Shown: positions 49,469 to 60,322, numbered from the stretch's first letter. The stretch: DNA of 64,000 nt from Enterobacter vonholyi (GCF_008364555.1 NZ_VTUC01000037.1:186001-250000); one strand, 5' to 3'. Notes: generated by a model from the sequence alone, not told the origin. A program made the numbers and translations.

Positions 49469-50881
49469 ATGTCACTCAGTCGGCGTCAGTTTATTCAGGC
49501 TTCGGGGATCGCCCTTTGTGCGGGTGCGATGCCGCTGACAGCCAGCGCCGCCGGGCAGCAACAGCCGCTGCCTATACCGCCATTAATTGAATCCCGTCGC
49601 GGTCAGCCGCTTTTCCTGACGCTGCAGCGTAGCCACTGGTCCTTTACCCAGGGGACGCGTGCGCCCGTCTGGGGCATTAACGGACGTTACCTCGGGCCGA
49701 CCATACGCGTGTGGAATGGCGATGACGTAAAGCTCATCTACAGTAACCGCACCCCTGAAAATGTCGCTATGACCATCAGCGGTCTGCAGGTGCCTGGCCC
49801 GCTGATTGGCGGCGCGGCGCGAATGATGTCACCCAGCGCCGACTGGGCGCCCGTTCTGCCGATTCGCCAGAGCGCGGCAACCCTGTGGTATCACGCCAAC
49901 ACGCCTAACCGCACGGCGCAGCAGGTCTATAACGGCCTGGCCGGCATGTTGCTTGTGGAAGATGAAGTCAGCAAATCTCTGCCGATCCCGAATCACTACG
50001 GCGTGGATGACTTCCCGATTATCATCCAGGACAAACGTCTGGATAACTTCGGCACGCCTGAATACAGCGAGCCGGGCAGCGGTGGCTTCGTCGGTGATAC
50101 GCTGCTGGTCAACGGCGCGCAAAGCCCGTATGTCGAAGTTTCTCGCGGCTGGGTGCGCCTGCGCCTGCTCAACGCGTCTAACTCGCGCCGCTATCAGCTG
50201 CAAATGAGCGATGGTCGTCCGCTGCACGTGATCTCCGGCGATCAGGGCTTTTTACCGGCGCCGGTGTCCGTCAAACAGCTTGCGCTCTCGCCGGGCGAAC
50301 GTCGCGAAGTTCTCATTGATATGACCAATGGGGATGAAGTGTCTGTCACCTGCGGTGAAGCGGCCAGCATTGTCGACCGTATTCGCGGGTTCTTTGAACC
50401 GTCGAGCATTCTGGTCTCGACCCTGGTGCTGACCCTGCGTCCAACCGGTCTGCTGCCGCTGGTGACCGATAGCCTGCCCATGCGCCTGCTGCCGCAGGAG
50501 ATCATGAGCGGCTCGCCGGTGCGCAGCCGTGATATCAGCCTCGGCGACGACCCGGGCATCAACGGCGCGCTGTGGGACGTCAACCGCATTGACATTACCG
50601 CGCAGCAGGGTACCTGGGAGCGCTGGACGGTGCGTTCAGATATGCCGCAGTCGTTCCATATTGAAGGGGTGGCATTCCTGATCCGCAACGTCAACGGTGC
50701 CATGCCGTTCCCGGAAGACCGCGGCTGGAAAGATACCGTCTGGGTGGACGGCCAGGTTGAGCTGCTTGTCTACTACGGTCAGCCTTCGTGGCCGCATTTC
50801 CCGTTCCTGTTCCACAGCCAGACGCTGGAGATGATGGACAGGGGCTCCGTAGGGCAGATGCTGATCAATCCGGCCCCATAA
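49469..50881 (+). CDS. ftsP: Cell division protein FtsP (SufI)
   Basis: 470 residues. Twin-arginine signal (SRRQFIQ at residues 4-10) directs folded export; the mature part has the multicopper-oxidase-like cupredoxin domains but without the usual His-rich copper sites. It stabilises the divisome under stress in E. coli. Start fixed by the Tat signal; GGAG lies upstream. Confidence 0.95.
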   Translation: MSLSRRQFIQASGIALCAGAMPLTASAAGQQQPLPIPPLIESRRGQPLFLTLQRSHWSFTQGTRAPVWGINGRYLGPTIRVWNGDDVKLIYSNRTPENVAMTISGLQVPGPLIGGAARMMSPSADWAPVLPIRQSAATLWYHANTPNRTAQQVYNGLAGMLLVEDEVSKSLPIPNHYGVDDFPIIIQDKRLDNFGTPEYSEPGSGGFVGDTLLVNGAQSPYVEVSRGWVRLRLLNASNSRRYQLQMSDGRPLHVISGDQGFLPAPVSVKQLALSPGERREVLIDMTNGDEVSVTCGEAASIVDRIRGFFEPSSILVSTLVLTLRPTGLLPLVTDSLPMRLLPQEIMSGSPVRSRDISLGDDPGINGALWDVNRIDITAQQGTWERWTVRSDMPQSFHIEGVAFLIRNVNGAMPFPEDRGWKDTVWVDGQVELLVYYGQPSWPHFPFLFHSQTLEMMDRGSVGQMLINPAP

Positions 50882-50886
50882 TCCTG

Positions 50887-50913
50887 ACATTCCCGGTTCG
50901 CCGGGAATGTTTT
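50887..50913. terminator. Bidirectional terminator ftsP/trkG
   Basis: Ten-base perfect stem ACATTCCCGG/CCGGGAATGT with a TTCG tetraloop and a short T run on the plus strand. The trkG stop codon lies at its right edge. Confidence 0.8.
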
Positions 50914-52387
50914 ATGCCCGCCAGAAAAAGCGCGAGAACAGTATCAGCACCGGATAAATTTCCAGACGCCCTAAGATCATCGCCGCGCACATCAGCAGTT
51001 TTGCCCCCTCTGTTAACGTGCCGAACGTCGACGCCGTCTCGCCAAACCCCAGCCCCATGTTGTTGATGCAGGCGGCAACCGTTGCGAATGACGTAAACAG
51101 GTCGTAGCCCATCAGATTGAGCGACCAGACAAAAAAGCCCGTAATCATCACGTAGAGAAAAAAGAAGCTCCAGACTGAGCGCAGGACGCGTTCATTCACC
51201 ACGCTTTTGCCCACCTTAATGCTCAGCAGCGCTCTCGGATGCGCCAGCTGGTTCATCTCCTGAATACTCTGCTTGAACATAATGAGAAAACGCAGCGCTT
51301 TGATCCCGCCGCAGGTCGAGCCTACGCAGCCGCCAAAAAAGCTGGCGCTCAACAGCAGGAAGATGGTATGTGCTGGCCACTGGGCATAGTCGGCTGTCGA
51401 AAGGCCGTTATCGGTCATCATCGAACTGGCAAGGAAGAAGGCATGCACCAGGCTATCAGTGGCGTTGTACATCCCGGCATGCCAGACCTGCCAGGCGGTG
51501 ATGACGATAATCACCGCGGCGGCGCTCAGAAAGAATTTAACCTCCGGGCTGCGGCGAATCGGTTTCAGGGTGCGTCTGACAATGGCGACGTACCAGAGGG
51601 TGAAGTTAAACGCGGAGAGCAGTGAAAACGCCCCGGCGACCAGCTCAATCGCGTGGCTGTCATAAAACCCAATGCTCTCGCTGCGGGTGGAGAAACCGCC
51701 CAGTGACACGGTCGACAGCCCGTGACAGAGGGCGTCAAAAAAAGACATTCCCGCCAGCCAGTAGGCCAGGGTGCAGGCCACCCCCAGCGCGAAGTAGGTC
51801 ACCCACAGCGTGCGCGCGGTATCGGCAAGGCGGGGCGTCAGGCGCTCCTCCTTGAACGGTCCCGGCATCTCTGACTGATAGAGCTTCATGCCACCGATGC
51901 CCAGCAGCGGCAGGACCGCGACGGCCAGCACGATGACGCCTAACCCGCCAATGAAATTCAGCTGAGCGCGGTAATAAAGGTACGATTTAGGCAGGGCGCT
52001 GACGTCCCCGATCACCGTTGCCCCGGTGGTGGTGATCCCGGAAACCCCTTCAAAGAGCGAGTCGGCAAAAGAGAGCTGTAGCCCGTCATCCATCCAGAGC
52101 GGCATGGCGCTAATCAATGAAAACAGCAGCCAGAACAGCACGATGATCACGAAACCGTCGCGGGTGCGCAGCTGTATGCCCGCGTGACGGGTTGCCCGCC
52201 AGGTTAGCCCTCCGAGAGTAAAAAAGGTTAAAAAGGTGGTCAGAAAGGCAAAGTAGGTCCGCTCTTTATTCAGCAGGGCGATAACCATCGGCGGCAGCAT
52301 AGAAAGGCTGTACAGCAGAACCAGAAAACCGCAGAGGTGAAGGACCACCCGCAGTTGGGAGACATGTAACGAATCGTTGGGCTTCAC
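50912..52387 (-). CDS. trkG: Potassium uptake protein TrkG (Trk system channel subunit)
   Basis: 491-residue polytopic protein of the TrkH/TrkG/KtrB family with four pore repeats. Filters: GITTTGATV, VSLGGFST, MMTDNGLST, CINNMGLGFG. The third and fourth fit TrkG (as I recall it) better than TrkH, and the N-terminus RVVLHLCGFLVLLYSLSMLPP also agrees with TrkG. In E. coli K-12 trkG lies on the Rac prophage; here it sits between core genes ftsP and ygiQ. Start GTG at 52387 with GGAG seven bases upstream; a GTG five codons earlier is also in frame. Requires TrkA and TrkE-like ATP subunits elsewhere. Confidence 0.9.
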   Translation of the reverse strand: MKPNDSLHVSQLRVVLHLCGFLVLLYSLSMLPPMVIALLNKERTYFAFLTTFLTFFTLGGLTWRATRHAGIQLRTRDGFVIIVLFWLLFSLISAMPLWMDDGLQLSFADSLFEGVSGITTTGATVIGDVSALPKSYLYYRAQLNFIGGLGVIVLAVAVLPLLGIGGMKLYQSEMPGPFKEERLTPRLADTARTLWVTYFALGVACTLAYWLAGMSFFDALCHGLSTVSLGGFSTRSESIGFYDSHAIELVAGAFSLLSAFNFTLWYVAIVRRTLKPIRRSPEVKFFLSAAAVIIVITAWQVWHAGMYNATDSLVHAFFLASSMMTDNGLSTADYAQWPAHTIFLLLSASFFGGCVGSTCGGIKALRFLIMFKQSIQEMNQLAHPRALLSIKVGKSVVNERVLRSVWSFFFLYVMITGFFVWSLNLMGYDLFTSFATVAACINNMGLGFGETASTFGTLTEGAKLLMCAAMILGRLEIYPVLILFSRFFWRA

Positions 52388-52587
52388 AACTGAGCTCCGC
52401 ACAAATACGCATTACCGGGGCAAATCACCGGAAAATATAGTGAATATTATGATCCAAAATTATCAGGGTGCTGTATTTTAACGAGTTCCGTGAATATCTG
52501 CCTGCTTCCTGCATCCTTTTCTTCAAATCCGGCGGATGAACAGCGTATAATCCCGCTCCTTTTGTTTATTTTTTCTTCGGAAGCATT

Positions 52588-54759
52588 ATGAGCGCAATTT
52601 CCCTGATCCAGCCGGATCGTGACCTCTTCTCCTGGCCCCAGTACTGGGCGGCCTGCTTTGGACCGGCGCCATTCCTGCCGATGTCCCGGGAAGAGATGGA
52701 CCAACTGGGCTGGGACAGCTGCGACATCATTCTGGTCACGGGCGATGCCTACGTTGACCACCCGAGCTTCGGCATGGCCATCTGTGGACGTATGCTTGAG
52801 GCGCAGGGCTTCCGCGTGGGGATCATCTCCCAGCCTGACTGGAACAGCAAAGACGACTTTATGCGTCTGGGTAAACCGAACCTGTTCTTCGGCGTGACTG
52901 CAGGCAACATGGACTCGATGATCAACCGCTATACCGCCGACCGTAAGCTTCGTCATGACGACGCCTACACGCCGGATAACGTGGCGGGTAAACGCCCGGA
53001 CCGCGCAACCCTCGTCTATACCCAGCGCTGCAAAGAAGCCTGGAAAGACGTGCCGGTGATCCTGGGCGGCATCGAGGCGAGCCTGCGCCGTACCGCGCAC
53101 TACGATTACTGGTCTGATACCGTGCGCCGCTCGGTGCTGGTGGATTCCAAAGCCGACATGCTGATTTACGGAAACGGCGAGCGTCCGCTGGTGGAAGTGG
53201 CGCACCGTCTGTCGCAGGGCGAGCCGGTGAGCAGCATCCGCGACGTGCGCAATACCGCCATCATGGTGAAAGAGGCGCTGCCGGGCTGGCGCGGAGTGGA
53301 TTCCCGCATCATTGATATGCCGGGTAAAATCGACCCGATCCCACATCCGTACGGCGACGATCTGCCGTGTGCCGATAACAAGCCGGTTGAGCCGAAAAAA
53401 GCGGAAGCGAAGGCTATCGTCGTGCAGCCTCCGCGCCCGAAGCCGTGGGAAAAGACCTACGTGCTGCTGCCCTCCTATGAGAAGGTGAAAGCCGACAAGG
53501 TGCTCTACGCGCACGCGTCCCGTATTTTGCACCATGAGACCAACCCTGGCTGCGCCCGCGCGTTGATGCAGAAGCACGGCGAGCGCTTTATCTGGATCAA
53601 CCCGCCGGCGATCCCGCTTTCCACCGAAGAGATGGACAGCGTCTTTGCGCTGCCGTACAAGCGCGTGCCGCACCCTGCTTACGGCAACGCCCGTATCCCG
53701 GCGTATGAGATGATTCGCTTCTCGATCAACATCATGCGCGGCTGCTTCGGCGGCTGTTCTTTCTGCTCGATTACCGAGCACGAAGGGCGCATTATTCAGA
53801 GCCGCTCTGAAGATTCGATCATCAATGAGATCGAAGCGATTCGCGACTCGGTACCTGGATTTACCGGCGTGATTTCCGACCTCGGCGGTCCAACCGCGAA
53901 CATGTACATGCTGCGCTGCAAGTCGCCGCGCGCAGAGCAAACCTGTCGTCGCCTCTCCTGCGTCTATCCAAGCATTTGCGAGCACATGGACACTAACCAT
54001 GAGCCGACGATCAACCTCTACCGCCGCGCGCGTGACCTGAAAGGCATCAAGAAGATCCTGATAGCCTCCGGGGTACGTTACGACATCGCCGTGGAAGATC
54101 CGCGCTACATCAAAGAGCTGGCGACGCACCACGTCGGTGGCTATCTGAAGATTGCGCCGGAGCACACCGAAGAAGGCCCGCTGTCGAAGATGATGAAGCC
54201 GGGCATGGGTAGCTACGATCGCTTTAAAGAGCTGTTCGACACCTACTCGAAGCAGGCGGGCAAAGAGCAGTATCTGATCCCGTACTTCATCTCTGCGCAC
54301 CCAGGCACGCGTGATGAGGACATGGTGAACCTGGCGCTGTGGCTGAAGCAGCGCCGCTTCCGCCTGGATCAGGTGCAGAACTTCTATCCGTCACCGCTCG
54401 CCAACTCGACGACCATGTATTACACCGGCAAGAATCCGCTGAGTAAGATTGGCTACAAGAGTGAAGAGGTGGTGGTGCCTAAAGGGGATAAACAGCGTCG
54501 TCTGCACAAGGCACTGCTGCGTTACCACGATCCGAAAAACTGGCCGCTGATCCGCCAGGCGCTGGAAGAGATGGGTAAAAAACACCTGATCGGCTCGCGC
54601 CGCGACTGTCTGGTACCGGCCCCGACGCTGGATGAGATGCGCGAAGCTCGTCGCCAGAACCGCAATACTCGCCCGGCGCTGACCAAGCACACGCCGATTG
54701 TGCATCAGCGTTCGAATGGTAATTCGAGTGTGAAGAAGCCCGTGAAGCGCAAAGCGTAA
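52588..54759 (+). CDS. ygiQ: YgiQ-family radical SAM protein
   Basis: 723 residues. The radical SAM cluster motif CX3CX2C is at Cys386, Cys390 and Cys393 ([11 protein letters not shown]); an N-terminal domain resembles the B12-binding-like region of UPF0313 proteins, and the C-terminal tail is Arg/Lys rich. Reaction unknown. A long open frame on the opposite strand is a shadow. Confidence 0.94.
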   Translation: MSAISLIQPDRDLFSWPQYWAACFGPAPFLPMSREEMDQLGWDSCDIILVTGDAYVDHPSFGMAICGRMLEAQGFRVGIISQPDWNSKDDFMRLGKPNLFFGVTAGNMDSMINRYTADRKLRHDDAYTPDNVAGKRPDRATLVYTQRCKEAWKDVPVILGGIEASLRRTAHYDYWSDTVRRSVLVDSKADMLIYGNGERPLVEVAHRLSQGEPVSSIRDVRNTAIMVKEALPGWRGVDSRIIDMPGKIDPIPHPYGDDLPCADNKPVEPKKAEAKAIVVQPPRPKPWEKTYVLLPSYEKVKADKVLYAHASRILHHETNPGCARALMQKHGERFIWINPPAIPLSTEEMDSVFALPYKRVPHPAYGNARIPAYEMIRFSINIMRGCFGGCSFCSITEHEGRIIQSRSEDSIINEIEAIRDSVPGFTGVISDLGGPTANMYMLRCKSPRAEQTCRRLSCVYPSICEHMDTNHEPTINLYRRARDLKGIKKILIASGVRYDIAVEDPRYIKELATHHVGGYLKIAPEHTEEGPLSKMMKPGMGSYDRFKELFDTYSKQAGKEQYLIPYFISAHPGTRDEDMVNLALWLKQRRFRLDQVQNFYPSPLANSTTMYYTGKNPLSKIGYKSEEVVVPKGDKQRRLHKALLRYHDPKNWPLIRQALEEMGKKHLIGSRRDCLVPAPTLDEMREARRQNRNTRPALTKHTPIVHQRSNGNSSVKKPVKRKA

Positions 54760-54764
54760 ATAAT

Positions 54765-54788
54765 AAACCCCGGCAAGCCGGGGTTTTT
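54765..54788 (+). terminator. Terminator of ygiQ
   Basis: Ten-base perfect stem AAACCCCGGC/GCCGGGGTTT with a 2-base loop, followed by T run; 5 bases after the stop. Confidence 0.92.
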
Positions 54789-54802
54789 ATGTCGACACGC
54801 AG

Positions 54803-54836
54803 GCCGGGTAAGGCGAAGCCGCCACCCGGCTTTTTT
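54803..54836. repeat. REP-type hairpin between ygiQ and dkgA
   Basis: Outer arms GCCGGGT/ACCCGGC, inner GGC-GAA-GCC, then six T. Classical enterobacterial REP unit, between the convergent ends of ygiQ and dkgA; can terminate or protect either transcript. Confidence 0.85.
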
Positions 54837-54842
54837 ACGCAA

Positions 54843-55670
54843 TTACCCGCCAAACTGATCCGGGTCCGGCCCAAGCCGCTTGCCCTTATCCAGCTTCGCA
54901 ATTTCCCCCAGCTCATCTTTGTCGAGACGGAAATCCCAGACGTCGAAGTTCTCGGCGATGCGCGATGGCGTGACCGATTTCGGGATCACCACCAGGCCGT
55001 TGTCCAGATGCCAGCGAATGACGATCTGCGCCGGGGTTTTGCCGTATTTATCCGCCAGGTCGCGGATAATTTTCTGGTCGAACACGCCTTCGCTACCCTG
55101 TGCCAGCGGGCTCCATGACTCGGTCTGGATTTTATGCGTGGCGTTCCAAGCGTGAAGCTGACGCTGCTGCAGCAGCGGGTGCAGTTCGATCTGGTTAATG
55201 ACAGGCGCGACGCCCGTCTCGTCAATCAGCCGCTGCAGGTGATGAACCTGGAAGTTGCAGACGCCGATACTTTTCACCAGCCCCTCTTTCTGCAGTTCAA
55301 TCATCCCTTTCCAGGCATCAACATAATGGTCGATAGCCGGAACCGGCCAGTGCATCAGATAAAGGTCGACGAAGTCGAGCTGGAGCTTCTCCAGGCTCTC
55401 CTGCAGGGCCTCGCGGGGACGTTTTTGATCGTCATTCCACAGTTTCGTGGTGATGAATAACTCATCGCGGGGGACACCGGCGCTGGCCAGTGCGGTCCCC
55501 ACGCCGTCCTCGTTTTTGTACGCGGCGGCGGTGTCAATCGACCGATAGCCGACTTCCAGGGCTTTATGAATGGCGGAGACGACCTCGTCGTTACCGGCTT
55601 TCCATACACCTAGCCCCAGCTGGGGCATCACGTTGCCGTCCTGCAGCTTGATTACGGTTTGGTTTGCCAT
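54843..55670 (-). CDS. dkgA: 2,5-diketo-D-gluconate reductase A / methylglyoxal reductase DkgA
   Basis: NADPH-dependent aldo-keto reductase, reduces methylglyoxal, furfural and keto-acids. 275 residues with the AKR tetrad Asp46, Tyr51, Lys76, His107 (RSIDTAAAY, LMHWP) and the C-terminal IPKSVTPSRI cofactor motif. Start 55670 from the family N-terminus with AGGAGG upstream. 105 bp after yqhD; YqhC regulates both in E. coli. Confidence 0.95.
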   Translation of the reverse strand: MANQTVIKLQDGNVMPQLGLGVWKAGNDEVVSAIHKALEVGYRSIDTAAAYKNEDGVGTALASAGVPRDELFITTKLWNDDQKRPREALQESLEKLQLDFVDLYLMHWPVPAIDHYVDAWKGMIELQKEGLVKSIGVCNFQVHHLQRLIDETGVAPVINQIELHPLLQQRQLHAWNATHKIQTESWSPLAQGSEGVFDQKIIRDLADKYGKTPAQIVIRWHLDNGLVVIPKSVTPSRIAENFDVWDFRLDKDELGEIAKLDKGKRLGPDPDQFGG

Positions 55671-55775
55671 TTTTCCTCCTTCAGGTGCGCATCGTCGGAG
55701 GGAGACTCCGGCGATGGGGTGTGCATTAAGTCTGGACGAAATGTCAAAAAACGAAAGTCGGGGGGACAAAAACGC

Positions 55776-56939
55776 TTAGCGTGCCGCCTCGTAAATACGA
55801 CGGCTGACGTCCAGCGTGATGTCGCCGTGCTCGCCCAGATGGGTCATGCCGTGCTCTTCGAGTTTCGCCAGCAGGGCAGGGATGGAGCTGCCGTCCAGCC
55901 CGTAGCCGGACAGACGCGTTGGCACGCCCAGACCTTCAAAGAAGCTGCGGGTCGCTTCGATGGCGGCATCAATGCGCGCGTCGTCAGAACCCTCGGTGAT
56001 GTCCCACACGCGCTCAGCGTACTGCAGCAGTTTGGCGCGTTTGGTATCACGTTTTTCATTCCACAGGGCAGGCAGCACAACGGCCAGCGTCTGAGCATGA
56101 TCCAGACCGTGCATCGCCGTCAGCTCGTGGCCCAGCATGTGGGTCGCCCAGTCCTGCGGCACGCCAGCGCCGATCAGGCCATTCAGCGCCTGTGTGGCGG
56201 CCCACATCACGTTGGCACGAACGTCGTAGTTTTCAGGCTCTTTCAGCGCTTTCGGACCTTCTTCAATCAGCGTCAGCAGAATGCCTTCCGCGAAGCGATC
56301 CTGAATTTTAGCATTCACCGGGTACGTGACGTACTGCTCAACGGTATGAACAAAGGCATCGACCACGCCGTTCGCCACCTGACGCGCAGGCAGGGTGTAG
56401 GTGTAAACCGGGTCCAGGATAGCGAACACAGGCTGGACGTGTTCGTTCATGAAGGCCTGCTTGTCACCGGTGGTTTTACGGGAGATCACCGCGCCCTTGT
56501 TGGATTCAGAACCGGTGGCTGGCAGGGTCAGCACGGAGCCCATCGGGATGGCGCTTTTAATGTCGCTGCCGCGGGTTTCCAGAATGTGCCACGGATCGAT
56601 GCCGTCAGCGTAGTGCGCTGCCGCAGCGATGAATTTGGTGCCGTCCAGTACGGAGCCGCCGCCGACGGCCAGCAGGAAGGTGACGTTTTCTTCGCGGGCA
56701 ATTTTCACCGCGTTCATCAGCGTTTCGTAAGACGGGTTTGGTTCGATACCACCGAACTCACGCACGTCCAGACCGTCCAGCGCGCTATAAACCTGATCCA
56801 GTACGCCGGTTTTTTTCACGCTGCCGCCACCGTAGGTGATCAGTACGCGGGCGTCAGCAGGGATCTGCGCGCGCAGGTCAGCGATAGCGTCTTTACCAAA
56901 CAGAATGCGGGTTGGGGTGTGAAGATTAAAGTTGTTCAT
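55776..56939 (-). CDS. yqhD: NADPH-dependent aldehyde reductase YqhD
   Basis: Iron-type alcohol dehydrogenase family, reduces aldehydes made during lipid peroxidation and furfural. 387 residues. GGGS at 93-96 binds NADPH; metal ligands Asp194, His198, His267 and His281 are intact. Divergent from its regulator yqhC. Confidence 0.97.
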   Translation of the reverse strand: MNNFNLHTPTRILFGKDAIADLRAQIPADARVLITYGGGSVKKTGVLDQVYSALDGLDVREFGGIEPNPSYETLMNAVKIAREENVTFLLAVGGGSVLDGTKFIAAAAHYADGIDPWHILETRGSDIKSAIPMGSVLTLPATGSESNKGAVISRKTTGDKQAFMNEHVQPVFAILDPVYTYTLPARQVANGVVDAFVHTVEQYVTYPVNAKIQDRFAEGILLTLIEEGPKALKEPENYDVRANVMWAATQALNGLIGAGVPQDWATHMLGHELTAMHGLDHAQTLAVVLPALWNEKRDTKRAKLLQYAERVWDITEGSDDARIDAAIEATRSFFEGLGVPTRLSGYGLDGSSIPALLAKLEEHGMTHLGEHGDITLDVSRRIYEAAR

Positions 56940-57133
56940 TGCTCGTTCCCTTTAGTGGGTGAAAAACCGTGGTGCGCAGAGGGCGACCTGATGCTGCACA
57001 TTGTGGCCGTCCGGGGCTATCCCCTCAATGCACATTCCTGCCGATGTCTTGCCCATTTCTACAGAGCGCTGGAGAAAGCGCGGAAAACGACGCACACTGT
57101 TAGCGTCAAAAACCGTACCCGGAGTAACGCAAG

Positions 57134-58033
57134 ATGAACCGTGAGGCTATCTGCCAGCAGCTCACTGTGCAGATTAAGAGATTGATAGATAATGATAATC
57201 GTGCCAGCGATCTGCTGCCGGATATTCGCCTGCTCTATGGCACGCAGCCGGGGACGCGCACGCCGGTCATGTACCAGCCGGGCATCGTTTTTCTCTTTTC
57301 AGGCCATAAAATTGGCTATATCAACGAGCGCGTGTTCCGCTACGACACCAATGAATATCTTCTCCTGACGGTACCTTTACCCTTTGAATGTGAAACCTTC
57401 GCGACAGAGGCGGTTCCGCTGGCGGGGATCCGCGTCAATGTCGACATCCTCCAGCTGCAGGAGCTGCTGATGGAGATTGGCGAAGATGAACTCTTCCAGC
57501 CTTCGATGGCCTCGAGCGGGATTAACTCGGCGACGCTGTCTGAAGAGATCCTCTGCGCCATTGAGCGTCTGCTGGACGTGATGGAGAGGCCGCTGGACGC
57601 GCGTATTCTGGGCAAGCAGATCGTCCGCGAAATTCTGTACCACGTGCTGCTGGGCCCGGGCGGCGGGGCGTTACTGGCTCTGGTGAGCCGACAGACCCAC
57701 TTCAGCCTGATAAGCCGCGTGCTCAAGCGTATCGAGAGCCAGTACACGGAAAACCTCAGCGTCGACCAGCTGGCGGCGGAAGCAAACATGAGCGTCTCGG
57801 CGTTTCACCATAACTTTAAGTCGGTGACCAGCACCTCTCCGCTGCAGTACCTCAAAACCTACCGGCTGCATAAGGCGCGGATGTTGATGATCCACGACGG
57901 CATGAAGGCCAGCGCGGCGGCGATGCGGGTGGGCTATGAAAGTGCGTCGCAGTTCAGTCGGGAGTTTAAGCGCTATTTCGGCGTTACGCCGGGAGAGGAT
58001 GCGTCACGTATCAGAACGATGCAGGGAGCCTGA
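57134..58033 (+). CDS. yqhC: AraC-family regulator YqhC
   Basis: 299 residues: an AraC_N-type cupin ligand domain ([18 protein letters not shown]) and two C-terminal HTH motifs (about 200-290). Activates yqhD-dkgA in response to aldehydes in E. coli. Divergent from yqhD. GGAG ribosome site 9 bases before the ATG. Confidence 0.95.
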   Translation: MNREAICQQLTVQIKRLIDNDNRASDLLPDIRLLYGTQPGTRTPVMYQPGIVFLFSGHKIGYINERVFRYDTNEYLLLTVPLPFECETFATEAVPLAGIRVNVDILQLQELLMEIGEDELFQPSMASSGINSATLSEEILCAIERLLDVMERPLDARILGKQIVREILYHVLLGPGGGALLALVSRQTHFSLISRVLKRIESQYTENLSVDQLAAEANMSVSAFHHNFKSVTSTSPLQYLKTYRLHKARMLMIHDGMKASAAAMRVGYESASQFSREFKRYFGVTPGEDASRIRTMQGA

Positions 58034-58045
58034 GGGGAAACACAG

Positions 58046-58072
58046 GCCGGGTAAGCGACAGCGCCACCCGGC
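58046..58072. repeat. REP-type hairpin between yqhC and yghB
   Basis: Outer arms GCCGGGT/ACCCGGC with an inner GCG/CGC pair, 13 bases after the yqhC stop. No T run; sits between convergent genes. Confidence 0.75.
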
Positions 58073-58080
58073 TTGTTGAA

Positions 58081-58740
58081 TTATGCGCTGCAGTACTTCT
58101 TCTTAATCACCACCGCGATGGTTCCCACCAGACCCGCCACCAGCAGGAACATCGGCAGCACCATCAGGAAGGTCATCACCTGATCTTCGTGGTGTTTCAC
58201 AAAAGGGATCATGTTCAGCGCGTAGCCGAGCGTGGTGACTACACCCACCCACAGTAGGGCGCTCAGCCAGTTGAAGAACTGGAAGCGGCGGTTCGACAGA
58301 CCGGAAATGCCCGCCATCGTCGGCAGAAGGGTGCGAACAAACGCCAGGAAACGCCCCGCCAGCAATGCCAGCAGGCCGTGACGATCGAACATGCAGGTCG
58401 CACGCTGATGATATTTATGCGGTAACTGCGCCAGCCAGCCTTTTACGACGCGGGTATTCCCGAGCCAGCGGCCCTGAAGATAGCTCAACCAGCAGCCCAG
58501 GCTGGCTGCGGAGGTGAGAATAACCATCGTTGGCGTGAAGTCCATGACGCCTTTCCCGATTAACGCCCCGGCAAGTAAAAGCAGGCTATCACCGGGTAAA
58601 AACGAGGCTGGCAGTAATCCATTTTCCAGAAACAGAGTTGCGAACATCACGAGGTAAACGATACCGACGACGTGAGGATCCGCCAGCGCGGCAAAGTCGT
58701 GTTGCCAGAGCGCCGCGATAATATCTTGAATAACAGCCAT
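58081..58740 (-). CDS. yghB: DedA-family membrane protein YghB
   Basis: 219 residues, inner membrane. The essential DedA residues Glu39, Asp51, Arg130 and Arg136 are present. In E. coli YghB and YqjA jointly support cell division, envelope stress tolerance and drug/alkaline resistance, probably as proton-linked transporters or in lipid carrier recycling. Confidence 0.95.
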   Translation of the reverse strand: MAVIQDIIAALWQHDFAALADPHVVGIVYLVMFATLFLENGLLPASFLPGDSLLLLAGALIGKGVMDFTPTMVILTSAASLGCWLSYLQGRWLGNTRVVKGWLAQLPHKYHQRATCMFDRHGLLALLAGRFLAFVRTLLPTMAGISGLSNRRFQFFNWLSALLWVGVVTTLGYALNMIPFVKHHEDQVMTFLMVLPMFLLVAGLVGTIAVVIKKKYCSA

Positions 58741-58883
58741 GGACTTTCCTGTGGAACAGCAGATATAGCGCTATTGTACTCCCTTATTCGCCCGTCGGGT
58801 TTGATCCCGGGCGCAACTCATGCAGACTTTTCTGCTTGCGGTGTCCACAAAAGCGTCCAGAGAGTACATTTTCAGCCAGCACT

Positions 58884-60071
58884 CTACACGATACGCTCGA
58901 ACCCTGCTGCTAAATCGGCAATCAGATCGTCAACATTTTCTAAACCGATATGCAGTCGTATCAGGGTACCGCTGAAGTCTACTTCACCCCCGGGGCGAAG
59001 GGCCGCGATCTGTTCCGGCTGGTTAGCCAGGATCAGGGATTCAAAACCGCCCCAGGAGTAGGCCATGCTGAAAAGGGTAAAATTATCCAGATAGCTCGCC
59101 AGCTCGTCGTTATTCAGCCGCTTTTTCAGTACGAATGAGAACAACCCGCTGCTGCCCGTAAAGTCACGTTGCCAGAACTCATGGCCTTTACTGCCTGGTA
59201 ACGCGGGATGATTTACGCGCTCAACCAGCGGATGCTGCGCCAGCCATTCTGCCACCTTCAGGCTGCTTTCATGGTGCTGACGCAGACGAACGCCCAGCGT
59301 GCGGATACCGCGGCTGGTCATGTAGGCCGTGTCGGCATCTACCATCTGGCCCATCAGGTACGCATTTTCACGCAGCTGATCCCAGCAGCGCGCGTTGGAG
59401 ACCGCAGTACCAATCATGCCGTCAGAGTGGCCTATCAGGTATTTCGTTGCCGCCTGAATCGAAATATCAATGTCGAATTCCAGCGCTTTGAACAGCACGC
59501 CTGCCGCCCAGGTGTTGTCGATCATAACGATCGCCTCTGGCGCTTTGCTGCGTACGGCCTTCACGATAGCCGGCACGTCGTGAACTTCCATGGTGAGCGA
59601 CCCCGGAGATTCCAGGAACACAATGCGCGTGTTTGGCTGAATAAGTTCGGCAATGCCTTCACCAATCAGCGGGTCGAACCAGCCGGTCGTTACCCCGAGC
59701 TTGCTGAGGATTTTGGTGCAGAAGTCCTGGCTGGGTTCATAGGCGGTGTTGGTCATCAGGATATGGTCGCCCTGTTCCACAAACGCCAGAATGGTGTTGG
59801 CGACCGCCGCCGCCCCGCACGGGAAGAGCGCACAGCCCGCGCCGCCTTCCAGCTCGCACATCGCTTCCTGCAGAGAAAAATGGGTTAGCGTGCCGCGACG
59901 GCCATAAAACAGCCCGCCTTTCGCGCGATTACGCGTGGCGTTTTTTTTCTCCTCAACGGTGTCAAACACCAGCGAGGAGGCTCGTTGAATCACGCTGTTG
60001 ACCGATCCCTGAGTATATTTTTTGCTGCGTCCTGCCTGTACCAGCGTGGTATCAAGATGCTTCTTTGTCAT
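58884..60071 (-). CDS. metC: Cystathionine beta-lyase MetC
   Basis: PLP enzyme converting cystathionine to homocysteine in methionine synthesis. 395 residues, Cys/Met metabolism PLP fold with the cofactor Lys near residue 210 ([11 protein letters not shown]). Start at 60071 (MTKKHLDT); the longer in-frame opening to 60206 crosses the MetJ operator and is rejected. Divergent from exbB. Confidence 0.96.
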   Translation of the reverse strand: MTKKHLDTTLVQAGRSKKYTQGSVNSVIQRASSLVFDTVEEKKNATRNRAKGGLFYGRRGTLTHFSLQEAMCELEGGAGCALFPCGAAAVANTILAFVEQGDHILMTNTAYEPSQDFCTKILSKLGVTTGWFDPLIGEGIAELIQPNTRIVFLESPGSLTMEVHDVPAIVKAVRSKAPEAIVMIDNTWAAGVLFKALEFDIDISIQAATKYLIGHSDGMIGTAVSNARCWDQLRENAYLMGQMVDADTAYMTSRGIRTLGVRLRQHHESSLKVAEWLAQHPLVERVNHPALPGSKGHEFWQRDFTGSSGLFSFVLKKRLNNDELASYLDNFTLFSMAYSWGGFESLILANQPEQIAALRPGGEVDFSGTLIRLHIGLENVDDLIADLAAGFERIV

Positions 60072-60090
60072 GTTCGCTAACCCTGTTTTT

Positions 60091-60114
60091 ATACGTCTGG
60101 ACGTCCAGACTACC
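60091..60114. promoter_or_regulatory. MetJ operator (met boxes) of metC
   Basis: Three adjacent 8-bp boxes resembling AGACGTCT: ATACGTCT, GGACGTCC and AGACTACC (60091-60114), 20 bp before the metC ATG. MetJ with S-adenosylmethionine represses through arrays of such boxes. Confidence 0.75.
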
Positions 60115-60240
60115 ACGATTGGAAAAAACTGCACCCCGAGGCTTATCGAATAAGCAGAAAATATTAGCAAAAAACCGCATAAGAAATTTTTACTGCGTAA
60201 GCGCAAGGAAAGTGAGCGAAAATTACGGCACCATGCAAAT

Positions 60241-60259
60241 ACTAATGAGAACTACTATC
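60241..60259. promoter_or_regulatory. Fur-box-like site upstream of exbB
   Basis: 19-mer with the core TAATGAGAACTACTATC, matching 13 of 19 positions of the consensus, 64 bp before the exbB GTG. exbBD is a known Fur target in E. coli. Confidence 0.65.
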
Positions 60260-60322
60260 AATTCGACGACGTTTTGATATTATTACGCTCAGATTTTGTG
60301 ATTTGCGTCCTGGAGATACAGA

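Noticed and set aside
52447-54300. 617-codon minus-strand open frame
   Set aside because: Antisense to ygiQ, which carries an intact radical SAM motif.
55659-57137. 492-codon plus-strand open frame
   Set aside because: Antisense to yqhD; YqhD metal ligands are all conserved in the other frame.
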